DNA of 64,000 nucleotides from Myxococcales bacterium (lineage in GTDB: Bacteria > Myxococcota_A > Bradymonadia > UBA7976 > UBA1532): the NCBI GenBank assembly GCA_020633555.1, contig JACKDL010000016.1:62001-126000 (forward strand), given 5' to 3'. Shown piece by piece: positions 17,386-25,513 of this stretch. Below the pieces are notes generated by a model. That model was given only the letters and a program-made list of their open reading frames with translations, was not told the DNA's origin and did no database searches. A program made the position numbers and the translations under genes. How positions within the stretch are numbered: position 1 is the first letter of the stretch; each line of letters begins with the position of its first letter.

Positions 17386-17416
17386 TGCCCGACCAACCTG
17401 TCCGAATTGCCCGCCG

Positions 17417-18508
17417 TCAGCCGGCCCGAGCCCATGCGGAGCCCGGCGGGATCGGCTCCGTCTCGCGGAAGATCTCGGCCCAGGTCGAGCACACCACGCC
17501 CACGCCCAGCGCCGCCGCGATGGCGGTCGGCCACTGGTAGCCCTCGGGCAGCGTGGGCTCACCCACGAAGGTGCCCGCCACCAGGGACGCGACGGTGGCG
17601 TCGTACACCTCACACGCCGCCACATGCGCCTCGCGAGCGGCCTTCAGCTCGGCCTCGCGGTCTGGCCCCACGGCCCTGAAGCGGGTGCCGCGGCTGCTCT
17701 TGATCACCGTCGGCACGTAGTCATGCTGGCGGATGATCCCCTTCAGGCGGCCGTCTGGCAGGTCATAGTCATCGGGGTCCAAGCCCGCCTCGCGGTACGC
17801 CGCGCGCAGCTTCCCATAGCCCTCGCGCTGGGCCGCGCGCAGCTCGGTGTAGTGCTGCACGCGTTCCTCCAGGAGCTGCTTGATGAAGGTGCGGTAGCCC
17901 GCCGGATTGTCGGCCCAGCGGTCCAGGGGCACGAGGCGCTGCTTGATGCGGCACCACTCGCCCTTCACGTCGCCCACGCGGCGCCGCCACACCACCCCGT
18001 GCAGCCAGCCGTCGCCGCACAGCTCGTTGATGGTGTGCGGCAGGTGCCACTCGTCGGAGCGCGCGACGAGCGACTCCTTCATCCCGTGGTCGATCCCGTA
18101 GGTCATCGCCCGGACCTGGGCCTCGTCATCCAGCAGGTTGACGTTGTGGAACCGCCCGCCCCACACGGCGCCGGTGCGGCCGTGCTTGCGGTGGATGTAG
18201 CGCGCGAACTGCGCCTTGAAGTGCCCGTGAAACAGGCTGACCGCCTCGGGGATCTGGGCCCGGCAGATGATGTGCAGGTGGTTCGACATGACGAACACGA
18301 AGGCCAGATCCACCCCGTAGAGCTTGGCCGCAAAGGCGACGAACCCCCACAGCACCAGGCGGTCGTCGTCGTCCAGCTCGCTGAAGCAGTACTCGCCGCG
18401 CCGGGTGCGGCTGGTGCAGAAGTTCCACTTGCCGGGCAGGATGCAGCGCTTGCGATCCGCGCGGCGGGTCATGCCCTTGCGGTGGTACTTGGGGACGGGG
18501 CAGGCCAT
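17417..18508 (-). CDS. IS200-like / REP-associated (RAYT) Y1 transposase
   Basis: A 363-residue protein. The ATG at 18508 has GGAG eight bases upstream and begins MACPVPKYHRKGM; a further in-frame start at 18544 is less well placed. The HUH signature is present as VMSNHLHII (His-Leu-His), preceded by a CFSELDDDDR segment and followed by helical regions that would carry the catalytic Tyr (FARYIHRKHG is the best candidate). The family cuts single-stranded DNA at hairpins. It is longer than minimal IS200 TnpA (~150 residues), closer to the RAYT/'transposase-like' branch. It sits between convergent and unrelated genes, in a locally AT-richer island. Confidence 0.85.
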   Translation of the reverse strand: MACPVPKYHRKGMTRRADRKRCILPGKWNFCTSRTRRGEYCFSELDDDDRLVLWGFVAFAAKLYGVDLAFVFVMSNHLHIICRAQIPEAVSLFHGHFKAQFARYIHRKHGRTGAVWGGRFHNVNLLDDEAQVRAMTYGIDHGMKESLVARSDEWHLPHTINELCGDGWLHGVVWRRRVGDVKGEWCRIKQRLVPLDRWADNPAGYRTFIKQLLEERVQHYTELRAAQREGYGKLRAAYREAGLDPDDYDLPDGRLKGIIRQHDYVPTVIKSSRGTRFRAVGPDREAELKAAREAHVAACEVYDATVASLVAGTFVGEPTLPEGYQWPTAIAAALGVGVVCSTWAEIFRETEPIPPGSAWARAG

Positions 18509-18541
18509 GGCGGATCTCCGGACGGAAGGTGTCCAGATCCC

Positions 18542-18568
18542 CATCGGCGGATCTCACGGCGTGTCGCG
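18542..18568 (-). promoter_or_regulatory. Shared bipartite upstream motif, copy 1
   Basis: On the minus strand this reads CGCGACACGCC, five variable bases, then ATCCGCCGATG. It lies 34-60 bp before the transposase start. A second copy with the same spacing lies 32-58 bp before the gene starting at 59604. It could be a promoter/operator or the conserved end of an element. Confidence 0.4.
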
Positions 18569-18681
18569 TCTTTCTGCTCGAAAATCCAAAATGGGTTTAT
18601 GAATCATGTGATTGCAGCCTTCACACAAGCGGTGCGCCACGCCCGAGCAGGTCGCGCGGCGGCGGGCCGGCGGGGCACGGC

Positions 18682-19599
18682 TCAGCTCTCCAAGTGCGCA
18701 GCGAGCAATGGGGTGATCGGGATCAGCTCCAGCCCGCAGGCCGCCAGATCTCGGGCACACGGGTGGCTGTCCGTCGCGGCGATCTTGTTGAACAGGCCCG
18801 AGTCCGTCAGCCGCTCCCACGAACCGGGCGGGAACACACCGTGGGTGCAGACCGCCACGATCGAGGTGGCGCCCGCGTCCTTGTAGGCGCGTGCCGCACC
18901 GATCAGCGAGCCACCGGTGCGGATCATGTCGTCGTAGATCACCACGCGCCGCCCGCGAACTTCGGCGTTCACCGCCTGCACCACCGTCTCGCTGCCCGAC
19001 ACTCGGCGCTTCAGGATGAAGGCGGCATCAACCCCCAGATCGTTGGCCAGCGACTCCACCCACTTGGCGCGGCCGGCGTCCGTGCTCCCGAGCACGAAGT
19101 CTGCGCCGCCCAGCCTGCGCAGCGCCGGCACCAGGGCGGCCTTGGTGTACACGTGGGTGGCGGTCAGGCCGCCCTCGAAGTAGTGGGGGATGCCTTCGCT
19201 GTGCAGGTCCACCAGCAGGGCCTGGTTGCCGTAGCTGGCCCGGGGGATGCTGCTGAGCAGACGCGCACGGGTCTTGGCGGTGACCACCTCACCTGCCTTC
19301 GCGGCGCGCTCCATGGTGCTGTAGCCGAAGTAGGGGATCACCAGCTCGAGCCGCAACGCGCCCTGGGCCACCAGGCCGCTTGCCAGGTCATACAGGGCCA
19401 GCGTGGCGTGGTCGTCATGGAGGGAGCCCACCAGGATCACCCGGCGGCCCTCCACGGGCGTGATCACCCGCTGGTAGTGCTCGCCGTCGGGGAAGATGTG
19501 GCGCACCACCTCACCGCGCTCGGCGTCGAGCTGCCAGCGCAACTCTTCGGCCATGGCCTCGTCGTCGGGCAGGCTGAAGACCAACGGGCGCTCGGCCAT
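18682..19599 (-). CDS. Ribose-phosphate pyrophosphokinase (PRPP synthetase) homologue
   Basis: A 305-residue cytoplasmic protein. The ATG at 19599 has ggaggtggccc before it. The PRPP-binding loop is clear (VVIYDDMIRTGGSL), and FPDGEHYQRV and LGSTDAGRAKWV match the PRPP synthetase fold, which converts ribose-5-phosphate and ATP to PRPP. The usual flexible-loop segment PYFPYARQDR is replaced by PYFGYSTMERAAK, placing it in a divergent subgroup. It may be a second, specialised or regulatory Prs rather than the housekeeping enzyme. Divergent from the AlbA_2 gene, sharing a ~70-bp intergenic region. Confidence 0.75.
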   Translation of the reverse strand: MAERPLVFSLPDDEAMAEELRWQLDAERGEVVRHIFPDGEHYQRVITPVEGRRVILVGSLHDDHATLALYDLASGLVAQGALRLELVIPYFGYSTMERAAKAGEVVTAKTRARLLSSIPRASYGNQALLVDLHSEGIPHYFEGGLTATHVYTKAALVPALRRLGGADFVLGSTDAGRAKWVESLANDLGVDAAFILKRRVSGSETVVQAVNAEVRGRRVVIYDDMIRTGGSLIGAARAYKDAGATSIVAVCTHGVFPPGSWERLTDSGLFNKIAATDSHPCARDLAACGLELIPITPLLAAHLES

Positions 19600-19632
19600 G
19601 GGCCACCTCCTTCGGCGGGTCGCACAGGTTGC

Positions 19633-19663
19633 TTGTCGCACGCCGACAGGGGCGGGGTACACT
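19633..19663 (+). promoter_or_regulatory. Promoter with -10 TACACT 7 nt before ATG
   Basis: TACACT (19658-19663) ends 7 nt before the ATG at 19671. A weak TTGTCG (19633-19638) lies 19 bp upstream of it. No Shine-Dalgarno sequence fits between -10 and ATG, so the message is probably leaderless. Confidence 0.4.
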
Positions 19664-19670
19664 CCCTCGC

Positions 19671-20663
19671 ATGACCGACAAGGCGCACGCGTGGAACGAG
19701 GACATGATCGATGGGCTCACACCCCACGAGCATGACTACCAGGAGTTCAAGAGCACGCCCTATATGGTGGACGAGAAGGGGATCACCGCCCACTTCATCG
19801 CGTCGCTGAGCAAACAGCTCAGCGCCTTCGCCAACGGCGGGGGCGGGCGGCTGTTCCTTGGGCTGAACGACGACGGCAGCCCCGACGGTGGGGTGCCGGT
19901 GGACGTCAAGGGGGGCGGCACGCGCGCCTGGCTCGAGGACGTGATCCCCGGGGCCGTGGATCCCCCGCTGAAGTGCTTCAACGTCTTCGAGGTGGCACCG
20001 CGCACCGACGGGCCCAGCCGCATCCGGCCGGGGCACGCCATCTACATCATCGACATCCAGGCCAGCGAGGACGCCCCCCACCAGTCGGGAGACAACCGCT
20101 ACTACCTGCGCATCGCTGGCAAGTCGCGGCCCATGGGCCACGTGCATGTACAGGATGTGCTGCGCCGCACGCGCCATCCCCAGGTGACCGTGGCCCGCGT
20201 GACCCCCTTCGGCGCCCCCGAGCCGGACGACACCGACCCCCGCGGCCCGAAGGTGTTGCTGTGTCTGCAGGCCTTCGTGGCGAACCAGGGGCGCAACCTG
20301 GCCCGCCACGTGGGCTGCGAGATCATCCTGCCGCGGCCCGTGGTGAGCAGCGACGCGCGCACCCGAATCCTCGAGCCAGGGGACGTGCAGCTCACCCAGC
20401 AGCCGGGCGAGCTGACCTTCTTTCGCTACCACCCCACGCCCCTGTTTCCCCAGCAGGAGCTGCTGTTCGCAAAGGTCTGGATCACCCTGCACGCCAACAA
20501 CATCGCGGCGGTACGCCGCGGCGAGGCGGCCCTGCGCTGGCGGATCTACGCCGATGACGCGCCGGCCCGGGAGGGGGCGGTCCCGCTGTGGACCTACGCC
20601 GTGGTGCGCCGGGCCGTGCGCACGCTCCGCAAGAAGAGCCGGCGCCTCGGGGCCACGCCCTGA
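19671..20663 (+). CDS. AlbA_2 (Schlafen-type) domain protein
   Basis: A 330-residue cytoplasmic protein. The N-terminal ~170 residues carry the AlbA_2/Schlafen signature: HDYQEFKS, then FANGGGGRLFLGLNDDG, and later NRYYLRIAGKSRPM. In this superfamily the fold binds nucleic acid or nucleotides; members include Schlafen RNases and many uncharacterised bacterial proteins, some in defence contexts. The C-terminal half (LLCLQAFVANQGRNLARHVG) looks like a beta-sandwich and ends in a basic tail (RTLRKKSRR). The function here is unknown and no partner gene is obvious. Confidence 0.7.
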   Translation: MTDKAHAWNEDMIDGLTPHEHDYQEFKSTPYMVDEKGITAHFIASLSKQLSAFANGGGGRLFLGLNDDGSPDGGVPVDVKGGGTRAWLEDVIPGAVDPPLKCFNVFEVAPRTDGPSRIRPGHAIYIIDIQASEDAPHQSGDNRYYLRIAGKSRPMGHVHVQDVLRRTRHPQVTVARVTPFGAPEPDDTDPRGPKVLLCLQAFVANQGRNLARHVGCEIILPRPVVSSDARTRILEPGDVQLTQQPGELTFFRYHPTPLFPQQELLFAKVWITLHANNIAAVRRGEAALRWRIYADDAPAREGAVPLWTYAVVRRAVRTLRKKSRRLGATP

Positions 20664-20749
20664 CCATCGGATCGCCGGCCGGCGACCATTTGGCGCCACC
20701 GGGGGCGCCGTGCCACCATCCCGCCGTGTCCGCCGACCGGAGTGTCGCC

Positions 20750-21631
20750 ATGCCCCTCCGCTGGATCGCCCTGCTCAGCCTGCTCGCCGCGCCCGTCGCC
20801 GCGGCGCCGCCCGAGGCCACCGCCCCGTCGGCGCCCCCGCCGCCGCCTGTGCTGCGGCTGTGCACTGGCGCACCAGGCGGCACCTACCAGCGGGTGGGCA
20901 AGCGCATCCAGGAGCTGCTGGCCGGCAAGATCGCCGTCGAGATCGTCAAGACCAACGGCTCATGGGACAACCTCGAGGCGCTGCACAGCCCCGACGGTCC
21001 CTGTGACGCGGGCCTGGCACAGGAGGACGCGCAGCTCCTGCACGCTTTCGAGCGCCCTGCCGGGGCGCCCGCGGTGGATCGCGTGGCGACCCTGTACTCC
21101 GAGCACGTGCACCTGGTGTGCAACCGGGCCGTGTCCGCGCAGCACGTGGGTGAGCTGGATCCGAAGAAGGATCAGGTACTTGTGGCCCCATACGGCTCAG
21201 GCACCTACATCACCTGGAGCCTCTTCCAGAAGCTGGCCCCCGAGCTCGCCCGGCTGCCCTTCGCCGAGGCGCCGGTGGCCGAGGCCTTGCTCAAGGTGGT
21301 GGACGGCCTGACGGCCCGCTGCGTGCTCATCGTGAACAAGCCCAACCGCGGCATGGTGGCGCTGGCGGAGCGCGGCTTCGGCGGCAAGCTCAAGCTGCTG
21401 TCGGTGCGCCACCCGCAGTTTCACCGCAAGCTGCAGGGGCTCGACCGGCCCGTCTACCGCGACGTGCCCTTGGCCCAGCAGCTCTACCCGAGCATGCTGA
21501 CCCAGGACGGCGTGACCCAGGCGGTGGACGCGGTGTTCTTCCTACGCCCGGCCTGGAAGGCTGCGCACTCCGAGGCGTCCGCGGCGTTGACCCGCGCGCT
21601 GCTGAAGGTGGTGGGCGAGTGGGGCGACTGA
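20750..21631 (+). CDS. TAXI-family TRAP-type solute-binding protein
   Basis: A 293-residue protein with a cleavable signal (MPLRWIALLSLLAAPVAAAP). Residues from ~35 read LCTGAPGGTYQRVGKRIQEL, followed by VKTNGSWDNLEAL and CDAGLAQEDA, the typical opening of TAXI receptors of TRAP transporters. It should bind an organic acid or amino-acid-like solute in the periplasm. No TRAP permease genes are adjacent, so it may be an orphan receptor or work with a distant permease. A strong hairpin follows the stop. Confidence 0.75.
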   Translation: MPLRWIALLSLLAAPVAAAPPEATAPSAPPPPPVLRLCTGAPGGTYQRVGKRIQELLAGKIAVEIVKTNGSWDNLEALHSPDGPCDAGLAQEDAQLLHAFERPAGAPAVDRVATLYSEHVHLVCNRAVSAQHVGELDPKKDQVLVAPYGSGTYITWSLFQKLAPELARLPFAEAPVAEALLKVVDGLTARCVLIVNKPNRGMVALAERGFGGKLKLLSVRHPQFHRKLQGLDRPVYRDVPLAQQLYPSMLTQDGVTQAVDAVFFLRPAWKAAHSEASAALTRALLKVVGEWGD

Positions 21632-21637
21632 TGGCCG

Positions 21638-21659
21638 CGCGGGGCCGAGCGGCCCCGCG
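21638..21659 (+). terminator. Hairpin terminator after the TAXI gene
   Basis: A perfect inverted repeat CGCGGGGCCG / CGGCCCCGCG starting 7 bp after the stop. There is no T-tract, as is common for terminators in high-GC genomes. The remaining sequence up to 21872 shows no convincing gene. Confidence 0.6.
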
Positions 21660-21872
21660 AAGGCTCAGCCCCACGTTCGAGTAGGAACGGGACGCCTCCA
21701 ACGAGGTCTGCATGACCTGCCGCTCGCGGAGGGGCTTCGGTGATCTGCCCGAGGGCCCGATCTACGGCTGCCTGGCCTGGTACGGCGAGGCGGCCGAGAT
21801 CAGCCGCGAGGTGCTGGAGGCAGGCGGCACTGTGGTTCGGTTCACCGTCCGCATCCAGGCTGAGCGGGGCGT

Positions 21873-22661
21873 TCAGGCCTGCTGCGCCTCCCAGGCCATC
21901 AGCACGTCCTGGAGCATGGCCCGTCGCCAGCCGTTCACGAGTCGGTCGGGGGGCTCGCCCTTCACCCACCACGCCAGATCGGCGCGGGTGGCCAGCAGAG
22001 GGGCCGGCAGAGCCAGCTCATCGGCGCGGGTGCGCACGGCTTCGGCCAGCTCGTCGGGGATCCAGCCGTCCACGGGCCCGGGCCGGCTGATGCCCTCGGT
22101 GCGCAGCCGCTCGCTGTCCTCTTGAGCCCAGGCCAGCCGGTCGGCCGCCCGCAGCCGCGCCGTCAGGGTCGTCACCAGCGGCAGCAGGTGGGCCACGTCG
22201 GCCGCAGCGTAGGCGCGCTGGGCGGGGCTCAGGGGTCGCCGCAGCCAGTCGGAGCGTCGGGCCTGCTTGCTCAGCGTCACCTCCAGCAGATCGAGGAGCA
22301 GCCGCGACAGGCCAGCCTGGCGGTAGCCCAGGAAGGCGGCCGCCACCTGGGTGTCGAACACGGCGGTCGGTGGGGCGCCCAGGTGGTGGGTGATGATCTC
22401 CAGATCCTGCGCCAGCGCGTGCCCGCACGCGGTGCCTGGCCCGTGGAACACGGGCGCCAGGCGCTCGAGATCCACCGCCAGCGGATCCACCACGGCGACG
22501 CCACCGGCCCACGAGAGCTGGACCAGTGCTACCTGGGGCACGTCCGCGCTCTGCCGGATGAACTCGGTGTCGAAGCCGTAGAGCGGCTGGTCCCTCAGGA
22601 CAGCCAGCAGCTCGGTGACCTCGGGGGCGGTGTCCACCCAAAGGGGTTGCGGTGCGTCCAT
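21873..22661 (-). CDS. rnd: Short RNase D-like 3'-5' exonuclease
   Basis: A 262-residue protein starting at ATG 22661. The DEDD exonuclease fold is visible: YGFDTEFIR (motif I), GHALAQDLEII (motif II), and YAAADVAHLLPL (motif III with Tyr-x3-Asp). RNase D trims the 3' ends of tRNA and small RNAs. Typical RNase D is ~370 residues with one or two C-terminal HRDC domains. Here only ~70 residues follow the catalytic core, so the HRDC part is reduced. The adjacent divergent gene (60 bp away) is an M23 peptidase. Confidence 0.75.
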   Translation of the reverse strand: MDAPQPLWVDTAPEVTELLAVLRDQPLYGFDTEFIRQSADVPQVALVQLSWAGGVAVVDPLAVDLERLAPVFHGPGTACGHALAQDLEIITHHLGAPPTAVFDTQVAAAFLGYRQAGLSRLLLDLLEVTLSKQARRSDWLRRPLSPAQRAYAAADVAHLLPLVTTLTARLRAADRLAWAQEDSERLRTEGISRPGPVDGWIPDELAEAVRTRADELALPAPLLATRADLAWWVKGEPPDRLVNGWRRAMLQDVLMAWEAQQA

Positions 22662-22691
22662 GGGGCCCTTCGCCGGCTGCCGCTGATGCCG

Positions 22692-22697
22692 TACCAT
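22692..22697 (+). promoter_or_regulatory. Candidate -10 (TACCAT) of the M23 gene
   Basis: TACCAT lies 24 bp before the ATG at 22722, with an RBS (ctggaggggaggg) between. The short 60-bp gap must hold promoters for both divergent genes. Confidence 0.35.
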
Positions 22698-22721
22698 GCC
22701 CCGTCTGGAGGGGAGGGCGCC

Positions 22722-23669
22722 ATGGGGCACGACCTGCGGTTCACCGAGATCCTTGGCCTGAGCCCGGTGCGCGAGCGGGCCAAGCAGGCCGCCATCGCCC
22801 TGCGCGGGGCCGAAGACGTGCCGCCGAGCCAGTGGGGCCTGTCGAGCCTGAAGCTGCTGCGCCCTCGGCTCGCCGCGCCCCTGTGGCTCGGCCGCCAGAG
22901 CGTGCCGGGGCAGGTGATCCTCACCAACCTGTTCAACCACACCCAGACGCCCGTCGAGGCGGGGTGGTCGGTGAAGAGGACGCAGGTGCGCGACTTCCGC
23001 GGTCGCGACCTGACGTACGACAGCCACAACGGCACCGATCTGTCGATCCCGGTGGGCACCCCCGTCCTCACGGCGGCGCCGGGCGTCGTGGCTCGGGTGG
23101 TGGCCGAGTTCAACCGCGGCGGCCTGAAGGTGTTCATCGACCACGGCCACGGCCTGATGACGACCTACGCCCACCTGGCGCGCGCGTTGGTGAAGGAGGG
23201 CGACGTGCTCGCCCGTGGTCAGGCGATCGCTCTGTCGGGCTACAGCGGCCTGGACGGCGCCATCACCTTCCCGTGGGGGGTGCCGCACGTGCACTTCAAC
23301 ACCTGGCTGAACGGCGAGCCCGTGTGCCCCTTCGGGCTGGACGGGCAGGCGAGTCTGTGGCTGGACCGCGATCCCAAGCCGGTGACACCCGGCGCTCGGG
23401 ATCCGGGCTTCACGCCCACGGCCTGGGATCACGCCGCCGTGGACGCCACCATCGCCGCCTGCAGGACGCCGGCGGTGCGCCAGCGGCTGCAGGCCATCGA
23501 CAACGCCGATCGTCGGGCCCGTCACCTGCTCACCGAGGTGAACTACTACCCCACGCGCTTCCCCGAGCGACCGGCGCTGTACCGTGCCAGCCACCCGCGT
23601 CAGGGGCTGATGGATCTGCCCTTCGGCGCGGATCGCTTCGAGGGCGCAGTCTTCGTGGACGAGCTGTGA
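22722..23669 (+). CDS. M23 (LytM-type) metallopeptidase family protein
   Basis: A 315-residue protein; the ATG at 22722 has a strong RBS. Zinc ligands of the M23 fold are visible: His102 and Asp106 in HNGTDLSIP, and His189/His191 in PHVHFNTW, with HGHGLMTTYAHL between. M23 enzymes cut peptide cross-links in peptidoglycan or surface proteins. Unusually there is no signal peptide or membrane segment in the ~60 residues before the domain, so the route to the periplasm is unclear. The last ~80 residues are helical and uncharacterised. Confidence 0.75.
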   Translation: MGHDLRFTEILGLSPVRERAKQAAIALRGAEDVPPSQWGLSSLKLLRPRLAAPLWLGRQSVPGQVILTNLFNHTQTPVEAGWSVKRTQVRDFRGRDLTYDSHNGTDLSIPVGTPVLTAAPGVVARVVAEFNRGGLKVFIDHGHGLMTTYAHLARALVKEGDVLARGQAIALSGYSGLDGAITFPWGVPHVHFNTWLNGEPVCPFGLDGQASLWLDRDPKPVTPGARDPGFTPTAWDHAAVDATIAACRTPAVRQRLQAIDNADRRARHLLTEVNYYPTRFPERPALYRASHPRQGLMDLPFGADRFEGAVFVDEL

Positions 23670-23733
23670 CCCAGGGGTGGGGCGCCGCTGCCCGCTGACC
23701 GAAGGCCGTCTTCGAGTCATGCGGGAGGCATGG

Positions 23734-25509
23734 ATGCGACGCGCAAGACTGATCGGGCTCGTTGCGCTGGGGCTCGGCTGCTCTCCCTTCAAGCTGGTGC
23801 CGGTCCCGCCCGACGCGGCGGTGGATGCTGAGCCGCTTGGCACCTGGCGGCCCGATGCGTCGGGGCCACGCCCGCCGGCGGCAGAGGTCGAGGCCTGGAT
23901 CCGCGCTGGTGTGGAGCTGGCCAAGACGCCCGTGTCCGTGCCGGGGGGAGGCACCGCGTGGCTGTGGGATGACCCTGCGGAGCCCGCATGGGCCCCGGTG
24001 GTGGATCGGCTGGGCGAGGTGGCGTTCGGGGAGCCGCCGGCGAAGTGCCGCGTGGCCTTCGACCTCGCCGTGGCCGTCGGCCGCGCCGGTCAGCCTCAGC
24101 TTGGCTTCGGCAGCGAAGAGCGCAGCATGGCGTGGGACGCGGGGGTGGGGTGCCTGGTGGGGCGGCTGGCCGAGCTGCGGGCCGGGGCCCAGCCCCCGGC
24201 GGAGCGGCTGGCCCAGATCATCGCGCTCTTGGGTCTGGACGCTCAGATCCATGGGCTGGTGGGCCAGCCGGTCTACCCGACGGCGGGCCCGCATCTGACC
24301 CCGACGGCCCGGCTGCTGCTGGCCGCGCTGCCCGATTTGGAGCAGGTGGACGCGGCGGTGGCGTCGGCCTGGTTCGACGAGGCCGCGCGCTTGGTCGCGC
24401 CGGCGCCCGCCGAGGCCACGGCCGCCGCCCTGCGCTTCGTCGCCCAGGCCGAGCGCTACCTGCCCCACGTCACCCTACGGCAGCTCGTGCGCTTGCGCGG
24501 GGTCCCGCTCGACGCCCTGCAGCGCATGCAGCTCGACATGGCGCAGGGCGACCCGTGGGCGGCTGCCCCGGACCCCGATGGCGCCGAGCGGCCGCCGCTG
24601 GTGGACGGGCGCCCCGCGGCGCTGCTGGTGCTGCTGAGGTGGATGGTGGCCCAGGCCCACGCCCACCGTGCCGGATCGCCCTGGGCCCCGGACACGGCCC
24701 CGAAGGCCCACGGCTGGATGCAGACGGCGCGGGTGGTCGACGGCGCGCTGCAGGTCGAGGTGCGCGCGGAGCTGAACGCGGCGCCGCCGCGGATGGTGCC
24801 CAGCCACGCCTGCCTGCTCCCCGCCAACCCGCTGCTCGACGTCCTGGGCCTGCTCACGCTGCGGGTCGGCGGGGGGTCGCCGCTGACGCCCGGCCGCCGC
24901 TTCTGTCCGTGGGGCGCGGTGGGCGAGCCCCTGGCCAGCGTCGCGCGTGGCGACGAGATCTGGTGGCGGAGGCTGCTGGCCAACCTGAGGGGCCACGCGT
25001 CGCTCGTGGCAGGGCTGGAGGCCAGCGGTCTGACCCCCGTGCCGGAGGGGGAGGGCGCGTGGGCCATCGCCCGCGGTGATCGTGAGGTGGTCATCGTGGA
25101 AGACCACACGGGGCAGTACTGGCCCGGCACGCTCCGCATCGAGGGTGAAGTCGAGCGCCTTCACGCCGTGGTGGATCGGGGGGCGTGGATCGACGCGCTG
25201 GACCTCACGGCCCGCGAGGCCGGCCCCGCGGACATGCAGCTCCAAGTTCTGCTGGGGGCACCGGTCATCGCGCCCGAGTGGCCGGTGGTCCCGGGGCTGG
25301 AGCCGGTGGGCGCCGACCTGGCCCCCCAGACGGCCGTGCAGGTGCGCTTCCCGATGGGGGTCGGGGTGGACGCGTTGAAGCCCATCCAGCGCGCCGCGCT
25401 CCGCGAGGCGCTGATCCAGACCATCGAGCAGGCCTTCGCCCTCGACGGCGAGGATCCGTGGTCCGAGGCCCGGCCGCGCGCGACGTACGAGATTGGGGAC
25501 GGGGGCTGA
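23734..25509 (+). CDS. Large lipoprotein of unknown function
   Basis: A 591-residue lipoprotein. The ATG at 23734 follows gggaggcatgg and gives a compact signal (MRRARLIGLVALGLGC); the ATG at 23719 is the alternative. The mature protein is largely helical and Ala/Leu-rich to ~residue 330, then more beta-rich (VVIVEDHTGQYWPGTLRIE). Three Cys lie in the middle. No catalytic motif or family recognised. The DUF4328-like membrane protein gene begins 4 bp after the stop, so the two probably form an operon. Confidence 0.6.
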   Translation: MRRARLIGLVALGLGCSPFKLVPVPPDAAVDAEPLGTWRPDASGPRPPAAEVEAWIRAGVELAKTPVSVPGGGTAWLWDDPAEPAWAPVVDRLGEVAFGEPPAKCRVAFDLAVAVGRAGQPQLGFGSEERSMAWDAGVGCLVGRLAELRAGAQPPAERLAQIIALLGLDAQIHGLVGQPVYPTAGPHLTPTARLLLAALPDLEQVDAAVASAWFDEAARLVAPAPAEATAAALRFVAQAERYLPHVTLRQLVRLRGVPLDALQRMQLDMAQGDPWAAAPDPDGAERPPLVDGRPAALLVLLRWMVAQAHAHRAGSPWAPDTAPKAHGWMQTARVVDGALQVEVRAELNAAPPRMVPSHACLLPANPLLDVLGLLTLRVGGGSPLTPGRRFCPWGAVGEPLASVARGDEIWWRRLLANLRGHASLVAGLEASGLTPVPEGEGAWAIARGDREVVIVEDHTGQYWPGTLRIEGEVERLHAVVDRGAWIDALDLTAREAGPADMQLQVLLGAPVIAPEWPVVPGLEPVGADLAPQTAVQVRFPMGVGVDALKPIQRAALREALIQTIEQAFALDGEDPWSEARPRATYEIGDGG

Positions 25510-25513
25510 TCCG

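Larger units (their letters stand above)
17118..17416. other. Non-coding segment between CHAT gene and transposase
   Basis: About 300 bp with no convincing gene. It holds a 28-bp tandem duplication (17162-17217) and two compact hairpins close to the transposase 3' end (17334-17356 and 17371-17385). Base composition in 17150-17220 is AT-richer than neighbours, consistent with a boundary of transferred DNA. Confidence 0.6.

Noticed and set aside
21712..21872. Possible small gene after the TAXI receptor
   Set aside because: The frame continues antisense into RNase D, and no RBS or recognisable domain is present.
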